Assembly: GCA_046760105.1 (NCBI GenBank)
Contig: JBHIDJ010000008.1
Location: 1 to 64,000, forward strand
Reading direction: 5' to 3'
DNA from: JBHIDJ01 sp046760105
GTDB lineage: Bacteria; Pseudomonadota; Gammaproteobacteria; Acidiferrobacterales; SPGG2
DNA length: 64,000 nt
In this document: positions 1-8,659 of the stretch, one piece after another
How the letters are laid out: the number at the start of each line of letters is the position of its first letter
Position numbering within the stretch: position 1 is the first letter of the stretch
Notes under the pieces: model-generated
What the model was told of the DNA's origin: nothing
The model's input: the letters and a program-made list of their open reading frames with translations, nothing else
Database searches by the model: none
Program-made: the position numbers and the translations under genes

Positions 1-2
1 AG

Positions 3-59
3 CTTAAAGGCTACGATGTCTTTCCGGTGCTCTCGTTTGGCTTGTCGTATCGGTTCTAA
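3..59 (+). CDS. 3' end of a probable outer-membrane beta-barrel protein (partial)
   Basis: Frame 3 of the plus strand is open from the window edge to a TAA at 57-59 and encodes LKGYDVFPVLSFGLSYRF. Hydrophobic and aromatic residues alternate towards a terminal Phe preceded by Tyr-Arg. This is the pattern of the C-terminal beta-strand (BAM recognition signal) of outer-membrane barrels. Only 18 residues are visible, so the family cannot be named. The gene converges on spoVR, with a heptad repeat element between the two stop codons. Confidence 0.5.
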   Translation, partial: LKGYDVFPVLSFGLSYRF

Positions 60-64
60 AATCA

Positions 65-212
65 GATACAAGATACAAGTTAAACCCAGATACAAGATCC
101 AAGGTCTAAGATACAAGTAAAAACCCATGGAACTGGACGCTAATTTATTCCTTGCATCTTGTATCTTGAAACTTGAATCTGCTTTTCTATCTTGGACCTT
201 GTGACTGAATTC
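65..212. repeat. Heptad inverted element, copy 1 (GATACAA class)
   Basis: The left arm (65-123) reads in 7-nt steps: GATACAA, GATACAA, GTTAAAC, a CCA slip, GATACAA, GATCCAA, GGTCTAA, GATACAA, GTAAAAA. The right arm (152-212) reads TTGCATC, TTGTATC, TTGAAAC, TTGAATC, a 12-nt irregular stretch, TTGGACC, TTGTGAC, TGAATTC. The right arm is the reverse-complement type of the left, so the transcript could fold on itself in several registers offset by 7. The element lies between two convergent stop codons: TAA at 57-59 and the spoVR TAG at 212-214. Confidence 0.8.
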
Positions 213-1651
213 TATGTTTTGCGCTTCCGCCGTTGGTTGAAGCCATCCTCTCCAAAGGAAAAGACATAGTCATTACCTTGGACGGTGGTTTCGAGTAACA
301 CGTCCCGACCCCACAGCTGGTAAACATAGGCTAGCGTCTTTTCCGTGTATTCCAGTTGCAGATCGCGGCCATCGTGGGTGTGTTTGAGGTAGAGCATTCG
401 GTTTTGTTGATAGTCGGCGTCCTCGATACGGATAACGGGCATCGAGCCCATACCGACGCTCTTCAGCAGAGTGTCTTTCACCTGCTGCCAATTTTGTTCG
501 TCCGAAACATGGGTCACGACATATTCGTCTCTGCGACGTTCATACTGAAGCATATCCATGTCTCGCATGAGTTCCTCGGTGAGAAAACGACGCAAGAACG
601 ACACGTCCCGGTCAACCTCCCGTACCTCGAAGATCATCTCTGCTCCGCTCTTGTCAGCCTGACCATATTTCTCTATCTCTTCGGGCGTAGGTTCATCGCA
701 GTAGCGACAGATGTCGTGCCAAAGTTTGAAGCCGAGGTAATAGGGATTAATACTTCCAGGGTGCGGGCGCACTACCTGATTGTGGTGAACCAAGAACTCT
801 ATCTGTAAATCCTCAGGTAGCTCCAGGCTGTTCATGATCTTGTGGTGCCAATAGCTCGCCCAGCCTTCGTTCATGATCTTGGTCTCGATCTGGGGGATAA
901 AGTATTGCGCCTCCTCGTGCGCAATGGTCAACACGTCCTTTTGCCACTCGGCCAGGTATGGATTGTGGTCACGGATAAACAAGAGAATGTCCTCCTCTGG
1001 CTCGAGCGGCACCTTGGTGAGATCCGGTTGGACATATCTCGGCGATTTATGTACCCGATGAAACGGGTCTGCGGGTGGTCGCGCGGCAACGAGTGCTCGT
1101 TCCTCTTGTTCCTCGCGTGAGAGCTTGCGAATGGCGACGTTCCGTCGGCATTGGAAGGATAGAGCGTGTGCGGCATCGAGAGCCTCCTCGACCTTTTCCA
1201 ACCCGATGGACGGGTCCTCTACGTAAGCCCTCGTGCGATCGGCACGCACCTTGAAGTTGCTAATAGTAAATTCCGGCCCGGTATCGCGGAATGTGAAATT
1301 GTTTCTGAAGAAATCGTTGTGCCCGTAGACGTGTGCAATAGTCAAGACCTGGAGACACAGTGAATTATCACGCATCAAATAGGCCAAAGACGGATTCGCA
1401 TTGATCACCATCTCGTATGGCAACCCGCTAACGCCGTAGTCATAAAGTGTCTTCAGCTTTTCGTAACTCTTGCCGTATGACCAGTGTGGATAGTGAGCCG
1501 GCATACCGGAGTACGCGATGTAACCGAGCATCTGTTGGTGATCACAGACCTCGAACTCCTGCGGAGAACACGATAACCCGAACTCCTCCAGCTTTTCGCG
1601 GATTTTCGCGTCCCAGTATTCAAGATCTTTTACATTCCAAGTCCGGCTCAC
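212..1651 (-). CDS. spoVR: SpoVR family protein (YcgB-like)
   Basis: A 479-residue SpoVR/YcgB family protein, close to full family length. Family signatures include H107-x3-H111 in the segment AHVYGHNDFF and the later NEGWASYWHH. The biochemical activity of the family is not settled. It is named for a Bacillus sporulation cortex phenotype, but in non-sporulating proteobacteria it travels with prkA and yeaH and belongs to the starvation/stress response. Its start overlaps the yeaH stop by 4 nt, so it is the last gene of a prkA-yeaH-spoVR operon. Its TAG stop touches the edge of a heptad repeat element. Confidence 0.93.
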   Translation of the reverse strand: MSRTWNVKDLEYWDAKIREKLEEFGLSCSPQEFEVCDHQQMLGYIAYSGMPAHYPHWSYGKSYEKLKTLYDYGVSGLPYEMVINANPSLAYLMRDNSLCLQVLTIAHVYGHNDFFRNNFTFRDTGPEFTISNFKVRADRTRAYVEDPSIGLEKVEEALDAAHALSFQCRRNVAIRKLSREEQEERALVAARPPADPFHRVHKSPRYVQPDLTKVPLEPEEDILLFIRDHNPYLAEWQKDVLTIAHEEAQYFIPQIETKIMNEGWASYWHHKIMNSLELPEDLQIEFLVHHNQVVRPHPGSINPYYLGFKLWHDICRYCDEPTPEEIEKYGQADKSGAEMIFEVREVDRDVSFLRRFLTEELMRDMDMLQYERRRDEYVVTHVSDEQNWQQVKDTLLKSVGMGSMPVIRIEDADYQQNRMLYLKHTHDGRDLQLEYTEKTLAYVYQLWGRDVLLETTVQGNDYVFSFGEDGFNQRRKRKT

Positions 1652-2826
1652 GTTCCCTCCGTCGCCTGTTCGCGCGCCAGAAACGCCTTAAAGCTCGGCC
1701 ATATGTCCTCCTTGCGCTCGATCAACATGGTGTGAAAATTCGGTGTACGTAGGGACTTGAACAGTTGCAACATGGAGTCTTCGTAGTGGCTTGAGTTTAG
1801 CGGCTTAATCTCACCGTAACCAAAAAGATTGGCAACATCGCACAACTCCTTTGCTGCCTTCAACGCCGCGGCGTTGTCGTTGGGAAAATTATCGCCATCG
1901 GAGCAATGGAAGGCATAGATATTCCATAAGCTTGGGTGGAAACGCGCCTGTGTGATCTCCAGCGCCTTGACGTATCCCGAGGATATATAGGTACCGCCCG
2001 ACTCGCCTTTGTGGAAGAACTCCTCTTCGCTCACCTCGCGTGCCCGTGTGTGATGGGCGATAAAAACCACCTGCACATTGTTATAGCGCGCACGTACAAA
2101 TTGATAAAGCAAAAAGAAAAAGCTGCGCGCCAGATACTTCTTTACGGTGTCCATGGAGCCGGAGGTATCCATGATGCACATGACCACCGCATTGGACTGC
2201 GGTTTGACGTCACGACGCAGCCGCCGAAATGTAATATCGTCGCGGTGAAACGGGAAACGCTCGCGCTCCGGCTCGTCCTCAGCGACTTGACTGTCGGCAA
2301 CCCGGCGGCGCACACGCGCGATGGCTGTGCGCCGTTTATCCATGTGTACGCGCACGCCTACCTTACGGTATCCCTTGCGCTTGCTGGTGCGCTCGGCGAG
2401 CACCTCGCGGAGCTTCTTGCGCTCCATGTCTGGGAGCTGGAGGTCTTCGAACATGATGTCAATTAACTCCTCCAGCGTTATGTCCGTTTCGTAGTAGTCC
2501 ACGCCTGGCTGGTCACCACCATGACCGCTACCTTGGCCGCGTCCTTCGGCCTTGCCCACCACCTGGCCCGGCTGTGAATCGCCGTTACCGGTACCGACGC
2601 CAGGCGTGTTGTCGCCATAGATGAAGCGGTATTCTTTGATGCCGCGGATGGGAACCTTTATGATGCGGTCGCGGTTCCGACCGATTATGGACTCTTCGGC
2701 GATGATATCGGAGATGTTTTCGCGGATCGCTTGCCTCACCTTCTGGCGATGACGCAAACGGTCACCCGCGCTGCGATCGGAACGCAGGGCATCGGATGAG
2801 GAATAAGGACGAAAAATTGTAGTCAT
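1648..2826 (-). CDS. yeaH: YeaH/DUF444 family VWA protein
   Basis: A 392-residue DUF444 protein with a von Willebrand A-type domain in the C-terminal half. The MIDAS motif is DTSGS at residues 220-224, with a later conserved GGTYISS segment. The N-terminal half is basic and has a Gly-rich linker around residues 75-108, common in this family. It probably works with the PrkA ATPase/kinase, following the frequent pairing of MoxR/AAA-type ATPases with VWA partners; that role is inferred from family and context. It lies 102 nt downstream of prkA and overlaps spoVR by 4 nt. Confidence 0.92.
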   Translation of the reverse strand: MTTIFRPYSSSDALRSDRSAGDRLRHRQKVRQAIRENISDIIAEESIIGRNRDRIIKVPIRGIKEYRFIYGDNTPGVGTGNGDSQPGQVVGKAEGRGQGSGHGGDQPGVDYYETDITLEELIDIMFEDLQLPDMERKKLREVLAERTSKRKGYRKVGVRVHMDKRRTAIARVRRRVADSQVAEDEPERERFPFHRDDITFRRLRRDVKPQSNAVVMCIMDTSGSMDTVKKYLARSFFFLLYQFVRARYNNVQVVFIAHHTRAREVSEEEFFHKGESGGTYISSGYVKALEITQARFHPSLWNIYAFHCSDGDNFPNDNAAALKAAKELCDVANLFGYGEIKPLNSSHYEDSMLQLFKSLRTPNFHTMLIERKEDIWPSFKAFLAREQATEGT

Positions 2827-2928
2827 CGCGGTGCGTCTCGGCCGTCCAGCCAGCCCACCATGTACCTATCGTCCGGCGTGCGGCGCCGAAAACTTCAGGT
2901 TAACAATCGCACCGTGCTCGCAGGCCTG

Positions 2929-4860
2929 CTAGTCCTTCCACAGATTGTTCGCGGCATACTTTAGGATCACCTCGGCGGAGTGTTCATTATATCCGCGTCC
3001 GATTAGGGCCTCTATAAGATCATTGTACTTCTTGGCCTGTTCTTCGTCTCGAGTACGGGCCTTTGTGATGACGCGGCTCATGTCACGCACCGAGCTCATG
3101 AGTTTCTTCTCGATGGCTTCTTTAAGCGGCTCATAGGACTTGTAGCTGACCTTAGTGCCCCGGCGCGAAGCTGCCCACAGATACGCCATCACCTCCTGCC
3201 GGAAACCGTCGGCAGCGGAGCCGATGATCGCGATCTGCTCCTCAACGGACTTCAAGAACCCTTCATCCGGCTGCAGCTCCTCGCCGGTATTACGGTCCTT
3301 AACGCGAGTCTTGTTCACATAGGCCTCGGCGTGATCCAAGTAATTCTGGAACAGGGCCTCGGCCTGCTCTTCGAACGCATAGACAAAGGCCTTGGTGATC
3401 TCTTTTTCTAGGATCTCCAGATAGACCTTGTGCAAGGTATCCTGCAAGAACTCGAGGTATTGCTTGCGCGTATCATCGGACAGGTCAGCCGCTTTGACCA
3501 TGTTAATAAGGGCTTCACGCACATTGATCGGATTGATTCCTTCGGGGCTGTCTGCCAAGGCGTTGTCGAGCGCTTTCATGATAAAGCGCGTGGAAATGCC
3601 GGACATGCCTTCGCGCCGCGATTCGTCTTGAAGCTCGCGGACATTGATCTTGAGAGTCTTTCCTTTCTCTATAACTTCTTCCCCATCGTAGAGACGCAGC
3701 TTGGTCATAAGATCGCATTTTGCGGTGGGCTCAAGCCTTGTGAGGATCGCAAACATACTAACGATCTCCAGGGTATGGGGTGCTATATGCTCACGGAAGT
3801 CCGAATACTGCAGCAATTTCCGGTAGATCTTTACCTCTTCCACGAGCCTCAGGTTGTAGGGCACCTTGACCACGACGATACGATCGAGAATCGCCTCGTT
3901 CGTATGGTCACCCCTGAACTTTTGCCATTCAGCCTCGTTCGAATGCGCACAGATAACGGTGTCGACGTATACCGTGCCATGGCGGCCGGGGGCAGGAATA
4001 AATTTTTCCTGCGTGGCCGTAATCATGGTGTGTAGGTACTCGGCCTCGTTCTTGAAAACTTCGATGAACTCCACCATGCCGCGGTTACCGACGTTGAAGG
4101 CCCCATTAAGGTCGAGTACGCGAGGATCGCCTTCGGAATACATGTCCAATTTGGAAATGTCCTCCGATCCGATTAATACCGATGTGTCCTGGTTGTTGGG
4201 ATCGACCGGCGGTACCACGCCAATCCCTCGACGGTCGTGCCTGGAAAACGGTACCATGACCACCGGCACGTCTTCATAGCGTCCCTTGAACTCTTCCTTG
4301 AGGCGGTAGCGGCACACGGGGCAAAGCTCGCCCTCTATGTGCACATCCAGCATTTTCTCGAATTCTTTACGAAGATGATTGGGGATCAGATGCAGCGGCT
4401 CTTCCGCCATGGGGCAACCTTGGATGGCATATACCGGGCTGCTGCGGTCAAGGCCACGCTGTAACTTCTCCATCAACGAGCTTTTTCCCGCGCCCACCGG
4501 GCCCATGAGATAGAGCACCTGGCGGCTTTCCTCGCCGTGCAGCGCGGCGGAATGAAAATAACGGACAATTTGGGCTATGGCAGGCTCGATACCGAAGAAT
4601 TCATGCTTAAAGAAGTCGTACACCTTGACCGGCTCGTCTCCAAAAAAACGCGCTACCTTGGGATCACCAGACTCGCTGGTATCCGAGACACCATCCCTTA
4701 TGACTACATCATACAGGCGTGCGTGCGCCAGTTTGGTGACTCTCGGATCCTCCTTGACCTGTTCAAGATAATCGATAAAGGTTCCGCGCCATTCCTCGCT
4801 TCCGCGTTCAGCGCGATCCTTCTCGATGAGCTCAGCAAACGTGCGTTTATCCTCTGCCAT
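2929..4860 (-). CDS. prkA: PrkA family serine protein kinase / AAA+ protein (YeaG-like)
   Basis: A 643-residue PrkA protein, full length for the family. An N-terminal AAA+ module carries a Walker A motif, GPVGAGKS, at residues 120-127. The C-terminal part is the PrkA kinase-like domain. A CPMAEEPLH segment and a C-x2-C motif (CPVC) follow the P-loop. E. coli YeaG is a starvation-induced kinase linked to nitrogen and stationary-phase stress. A purine-rich GGGGGTAG stretch precedes the ATG. It is the first gene of the prkA-yeaH-spoVR operon. Confidence 0.94.
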   Translation of the reverse strand: MAEDKRTFAELIEKDRAERGSEEWRGTFIDYLEQVKEDPRVTKLAHARLYDVVIRDGVSDTSESGDPKVARFFGDEPVKVYDFFKHEFFGIEPAIAQIVRYFHSAALHGEESRQVLYLMGPVGAGKSSLMEKLQRGLDRSSPVYAIQGCPMAEEPLHLIPNHLRKEFEKMLDVHIEGELCPVCRYRLKEEFKGRYEDVPVVMVPFSRHDRRGIGVVPPVDPNNQDTSVLIGSEDISKLDMYSEGDPRVLDLNGAFNVGNRGMVEFIEVFKNEAEYLHTMITATQEKFIPAPGRHGTVYVDTVICAHSNEAEWQKFRGDHTNEAILDRIVVVKVPYNLRLVEEVKIYRKLLQYSDFREHIAPHTLEIVSMFAILTRLEPTAKCDLMTKLRLYDGEEVIEKGKTLKINVRELQDESRREGMSGISTRFIMKALDNALADSPEGINPINVREALINMVKAADLSDDTRKQYLEFLQDTLHKVYLEILEKEITKAFVYAFEEQAEALFQNYLDHAEAYVNKTRVKDRNTGEELQPDEGFLKSVEEQIAIIGSAADGFRQEVMAYLWAASRRGTKVSYKSYEPLKEAIEKKLMSSVRDMSRVITKARTRDEEQAKKYNDLIEALIGRGYNEHSAEVILKYAANNLWKD

Positions 4861-5663
4861 AGCTACTACCCCCGGATGCTGCTGGCCCGTTTACGGGCGT
4901 GTCCTTTCAGGAAACCTAAGATGGAAGACTTTCATATCCCCAGATAGTTCCTTCGATCTAATTCCTCCTTGCATATACTGTGCCAGTAGGGATTATTGTG
5001 CAGTTGCCGCAATATGGCCATAAGCCACTGATAAATAGTGCCGTTATTTTTAGCAAGTGTTCCCTTACGTATGTCCTTTGCCACCGTCGGCACGTACCTA
5101 CCGCCGCATCGCGCGTCCGTAAGCCGTAAACCCGGCAGACCATCGGTCATTCTAGACGGCCGCGGCGACAACAGCGTCGTACGTCGATCGCAACGCGAGC
5201 ATTAACTGCTAAGCCGTTTCTTTCATACCAGTCGCATGCGCGTTTGGCATAACCATTGTCTCGAGAAACCGATGAGTGTGCCAGCTTACCGACAGCTTTC
5301 AACGCCACGCTCATATCACATGCTCAGCCAATCGATGCACCGACGAGATCCACCTCAGTATCGGCAATCGCACACATTGTCACCAGTAATTCTAGTCATT
5401 GCAGCTGGGAACGCGAATCTAGCGTGGCAACGGGCGTTACCGCTGTAAACAACAACGAAATAGACCGCTCAGACAGTTTAACAGATGATAGAAGTTGGAT
5501 TCTTGACGGTCGAAACGCCTGTGGTGGTTGGCCAACGCCAGTCACTGCGCTGAACTCAGACATCAGTCAGAAGGTAAGGTAGTCCATGAGTGAATATGCG
5601 GTCATCAACCAAAAATGCGAGCAGACTGCTTCCGAGGACCACCAAGCTCTGAATCGAATCCGC
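4861..5663. other. 800-nt stretch without a recognisable gene
   Basis: This region lies upstream of prkA and downstream of the DUF6763-like gene. Several open frames of 60-110 codons exist on both strands, but none has a recognisable family, a convincing ribosome-binding site or consistent codon use. The promoter of prkA should be in the 4861-5100 part. I see no hairpin with a T-run, tRNA or tandem repeat. Confidence 0.5.
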
Positions 5664-5978
5664 TTAACGGTCTTCCCAGCCTTCTATATCGTCGTCCTCG
5701 TCCTCTACTTCTCCGACGGAATCGACGTCGGAATTACCGCTCAGGCTGGCAGTATCGTCGGGCAGACCTTCGCGGGTTCTGATGACCTTGTCATGTGGGA
5801 CAATCGGCTCAATATCCCACTCATACCACGAATCGATATCAAGCTGTTCGACCTCGTCGTCGAGGTATTGAATCTCGACGATACCCTCATTCTCGTCCAC
5901 CGACACGACCTTGAACTCGTAGCCTTTATCGAGGTGACGATACCACTGCCCAACAAGCGGTTCAGCGTCCCACGCCAT
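5664..5978 (-). CDS. Small acidic DUF6763-like protein
   Basis: 104 residues starting MAWDAEPLVGQWYRHLDKG. The frame stays open for another 107 codons upstream, but I chose the ATG at 5978 because AGAGG lies 9 nt before it and conserved-looking sequence begins there. The N-terminal 65 residues form a compact GQWYRH...YEFKVV...IQYLDDEVEQLD...WYEWD pattern resembling the gammaproteobacterial DUF6763 family. The last 35 residues are a very acidic, probably disordered tail (EVEDEDDDIEGWEDR). No function is known, and nothing nearby is clearly co-transcribed. Confidence 0.72.
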   Translation of the reverse strand: MAWDAEPLVGQWYRHLDKGYEFKVVSVDENEGIVEIQYLDDEVEQLDIDSWYEWDIEPIVPHDKVIRTREGLPDDTASLSGNSDVDSVGEVEDEDDDIEGWEDR

Positions 5979-6433
5979 AGCGTTTAACCTCTGATCCTGT
6001 TCTAGCCAGCCACTCTCCCATGTGCCTGCTGTTAGCGGGATAAATCCCCAATCGTCATTATAAGTATGCGCCATGAAGTGCGTAACGGGTAGTGGGGCCG
6101 CTCGGCGCCCGGGTGCACGGGCGAGGAAGATCGGGTCCTTTGCGCAAACCGCAGGCCGCCTTTTCCGGTGGCAGCCATGTGGCGGTGCTTCCTGCCGTTG
6201 CCGCGGACGGCTGGTTAGCGGCGTCGAGGTATCTTCGCCCAACGAGTCGCCAGCGTCAGCAGCCAAGCTGATCGCTGGCTGTTTGGCACGACGCTGCAAT
6301 AACGCACCCGCTTCACCGCTGGGCTTGATCGCGAACCCCCGGCGCCAGTGCTATAAGTAATAGTTGAACCCGCAGGTTGCGTCGTCGCGCCTCCACGATT
6401 GTAACTACACTGAAACCTCGAGCTGTGAGCAGT

Positions 6434-6733
6434 ATGCACATTAAAAAGCGCTCATCAAAAAGCTACGCGCATTCGGTATGCCTGTCGGCGATATTTGGAT
6501 TCCTAGGCGTGCAACATTTCTATCTAGGTAGATACCTGGAAGGCCTGCTAGACGTTTGGTTAACAGCTGCTTGGATCTACTGCTTTTTCTTCGCAGACAA
6601 GCCGATGTTAGGAGCCATTGCGTTAGGCGCGGACTTAATCCATTCGTTCGTTGTCACGATTATGCTGTTAACAGGCAATTTCAAAGATGGCGAAGGCAGA
6701 ATCGTCTGCTATCCTGGACAAGAGCTGGGTTGA
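6434..6733 (+). CDS. TM2 domain-containing membrane protein
   Basis: About 99 residues from the ATG at 6434; an upstream in-frame start at 6377 is possible, and no strong ribosome-binding site decides it. It has the TM2 pattern: a first helix ending in FGFLGVQHFYLGRY (the conserved G-x-H-x-F-Y-L-G turn), two further hydrophobic stretches, and the TGNFKD motif near the end. TM2 proteins are small inner-membrane proteins of unknown role. A second TM2 gene follows 21 nt later and ends in the same TGNFKD motif, so the two form a tandem pair. Confidence 0.8.
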   Translation: MHIKKRSSKSYAHSVCLSAIFGFLGVQHFYLGRYLEGLLDVWLTAAWIYCFFFADKPMLGAIALGADLIHSFVVTIMLLTGNFKDGEGRIVCYPGQELG

Positions 6734-6754
6734 ATTTCAGCAAGTGAGGTAACT

Positions 6755-6970
6755 ATGGAAAAGAGTCCGAAGGGTTTTGTACCCGCTATTTTACTGTGCT
6801 TTTTTCTGGGCGCTTTAGGTATACACAGGTTTTACGTCGGGAAGATAGGCACTGGTGTTCTTCAGCTGATAACTCTTGGGGGAATTGGCATTTGGGCTTT
6901 GGTTGATTTCATCATGATTGTCACTGGGAACTTCAAAGATAAACAGGGCCTGGCTATTAAAGCCAGTTAG
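6755..6970 (+). CDS. TM2 domain-containing membrane protein (second copy)
   Basis: 71 residues with a clear GAGG ribosome-binding site before the ATG. The sequence is almost entirely a TM2 domain: helix 1 (VPAILLCFFLGALGIHRFYVG), a Gly-rich turn, helix 2 (IGIWALVDFIMIVTGNFKD) and a short polar tail. The G-x-H-R-F-Y-V-G loop is the TM2 hallmark. It is shorter and closer to the family consensus than its upstream neighbour, with which it is probably co-transcribed. Confidence 0.88.
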   Translation: MEKSPKGFVPAILLCFFLGALGIHRFYVGKIGTGVLQLITLGGIGIWALVDFIMIVTGNFKDKQGLAIKAS

Positions 6971-7032
6971 TCGCCCGCCGGGCCGACCAAACTTAACGAA
7001 GCAAGAACTGCACACGATCCGCGACGCTGACA

Positions 7033-7052
7033 TCGAGGCGATCATGCCTCGA
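7033..7052. repeat. 7-bp perfect hairpin between the TM2 pair and the cyclo-ligase-like gene
   Basis: TCGAGGC and GCCTCGA are separated by GATCAT. The hairpin lies between convergent genes but has no T-run, so it is at best a weak 3' boundary. Confidence 0.35.
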
Positions 7053-7117
7053 CAAAGCGTTGCGGGTCATATTTATCCCTGCGAGCTTACGCCGCCCCCA
7101 CATCGGCGACTCGTGCT

Positions 7118-7876
7118 TTAAGGCACCTCATGCAAGCCTTTTCGCTTTTGACCGATTGTCCATAGCGCCTTAAGGACGGGCATCGTCTCCAGGTGAGCGT
7201 GCGTAATCCGCTCCCAATCGATCCCATCAGGAGGCGGTGGTGGCATTGCAACCTCGATGAGCTCGCTGGGCGTCACAATGTACGAGACCGGCAGATCGTG
7301 CGCCTCACGCGGAAACGAGCGCACCAGCTGGAGGGAATGCACGGTCGTCATCACCGGTACAGGCGGGTGTCCGAGCTCCCGCAGGATGGCATATTCGAGA
7401 TCCCCGTAGCCATGGCCCTTGCCGCAGCGAAAGCCTCGCCGTGTCACGGCAACTGATCCCGTTACAATCAGATCCACGGGCGGTAGCGCCTCAAGCGGGA
7501 TGTCTGTCGCCCAGCGCTGGCCGCGGGAGAGACTCGCCGCTTCGGCGATCTTATCTTCAGGTATAGTCGCGGGATCCAGTCTCTTAAAACCGCCACGCAA
7601 CTGCGGCGTCGGCAAATAGACGACAATCCCGCGTCGCAGGGCAGCCCCGCGCACGTAGCGTTGTGGTGCGTCTGGATTGACCTTGATGTTTTTCGCGTTC
7701 GCGAACAAAGGATGCGCCAGTAGTCGCTCCGACGCCTCGCGTGCACCGGCGAAGTTCGGAATGCGGCCATGCGGCGGAAAAGGAAAACGCGCCACCTTTC
7801 GCTCGGCTAATTGGTCCCATACGGCGTTGCGCGTCTCATGCTTACTGGAAAACTCATTGGTCAGCGCGTTGTCCAT
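7118..7876 (-). CDS. 5-formyltetrahydrofolate cyclo-ligase family protein (MTHFSD-like)
   Basis: About 252 residues from the ATG at 7876, which has GGAG 11 nt upstream; a GTG at 7885 is an alternative. It resembles the long 5-formyl-THF cyclo-ligase-like family rather than the short bacterial YgfA: NVMDNALTNEF-type start, VWDQLAE, VYLPTPQLRGGF, the glycine-rich RRGFRCGKGHGYGDLEY loop that binds nucleotide/phosphate in this fold, and VTPSELIEV. True cyclo-ligase activity (ATP-dependent conversion of 5-formyl-THF to 5,10-methenyl-THF) is uncertain in this branch. It follows rsmE by 18 nt and is probably the last gene of rsmJ-rsmE-this. Confidence 0.82.
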   Translation of the reverse strand: MDNALTNEFSSKHETRNAVWDQLAERKVARFPFPPHGRIPNFAGAREASERLLAHPLFANAKNIKVNPDAPQRYVRGAALRRGIVVYLPTPQLRGGFKRLDPATIPEDKIAEAASLSRGQRWATDIPLEALPPVDLIVTGSVAVTRRGFRCGKGHGYGDLEYAILRELGHPPVPVMTTVHSLQLVRSFPREAHDLPVSYIVTPSELIEVAMPPPPPDGIDWERITHAHLETMPVLKALWTIGQKRKGLHEVP

Positions 7877-7894
7877 GACGTTCACAACTCCACA

Positions 7895-8641
7895 TCACAA
7901 CTGCGCATGAAGCGCTACATACGCTAAGAGCGCCATGGCAGCGGTCTCGATACGCAGAATGGCTGCGCCGAGACTGACTGTTTGCCCGCCGTTGGCAACG
8001 ATCTGCGATATCTCGGAATCGGTAAACCCGCCCTCTGGACCAACTATTAACAGCAATGGATCCGGAATCTTTCCGATATCACGTCCAGCCAGGGGCACTC
8101 CATCGGGATGCGCGACCCAAACGGCGCAACCGGCCTCGGTCGTCTGGGTGGCAACTGCAAGCAACGGTGCGGGATCATGGAGTGCAGGCAGGTATGGACG
8201 TCGACTCTGTTTGCACGCCTCAACGCAGATTCGTCTCCAGCGTAGGATGGCTTTTCTTCCAGGTTTGACGACACTGCGTTCGCACAAAAGCGGCCTGAAC
8301 GCCCTCATACCTAACTGCGTCGCCATATCGAGAAGTACTGCCTGGCGTTCGCCTTTCGGCAGGGCACATGCAAGCTCTACCTGTGGACGCGGCACCGGCA
8401 TCACGTCACGTGCTCGCAGCGTCACCTCCACTGCCCGCCGCTCGCGGGCGATGGTGCTTATGGTGGCACGCCCAACCATACCCTGGCCGTCAAATAGCCA
8501 GATGCTGTCACCGACGGCCAACCGCCGCGAGCCACGCATGTGACGCGATTCATCCTGATCTAATGTTGCCGTCTGTGCCGCACTGGCAAGATCGGGGCAA
8601 TAGAACAGCGGCTCGGAAAGGCTGTGTACATCTAGCGTCAT
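7895..8641 (-). CDS. rsmE: 16S rRNA m3U1498 methyltransferase RsmE
   Basis: About 248 residues. It has an N-terminal PUA-like domain (SRHMRGSRRLAVGDSIWLFDG) and a C-terminal SPOUT methyltransferase domain. The knot signatures are LLIVGPEGGFTDSEI and SLGAAILRIETAA, diagnostic for RsmE, which methylates N3 of U1498 using SAM. The ATG at 8641 is chosen; a TTG at 8656 with GAGG 7 nt upstream is also possible. It follows the rsmJ stop closely. Confidence 0.93.
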   Translation of the reverse strand: MTLDVHSLSEPLFYCPDLASAAQTATLDQDESRHMRGSRRLAVGDSIWLFDGQGMVGRATISTIARERRAVEVTLRARDVMPVPRPQVELACALPKGERQAVLLDMATQLGMRAFRPLLCERSVVKPGRKAILRWRRICVEACKQSRRPYLPALHDPAPLLAVATQTTEAGCAVWVAHPDGVPLAGRDIGKIPDPLLLIVGPEGGFTDSEISQIVANGGQTVSLGAAILRIETAAMALLAYVALHAQL

Positions 8642-8659
8642 CAGAGCGTGCGGCAACCT

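Noticed and set aside
4932..5171. Minus-strand frame of 79 codons upstream of prkA
   Set aside because: TTG start, no ribosome-binding site, no recognised motif; the 3' half looks protein-like by composition only.
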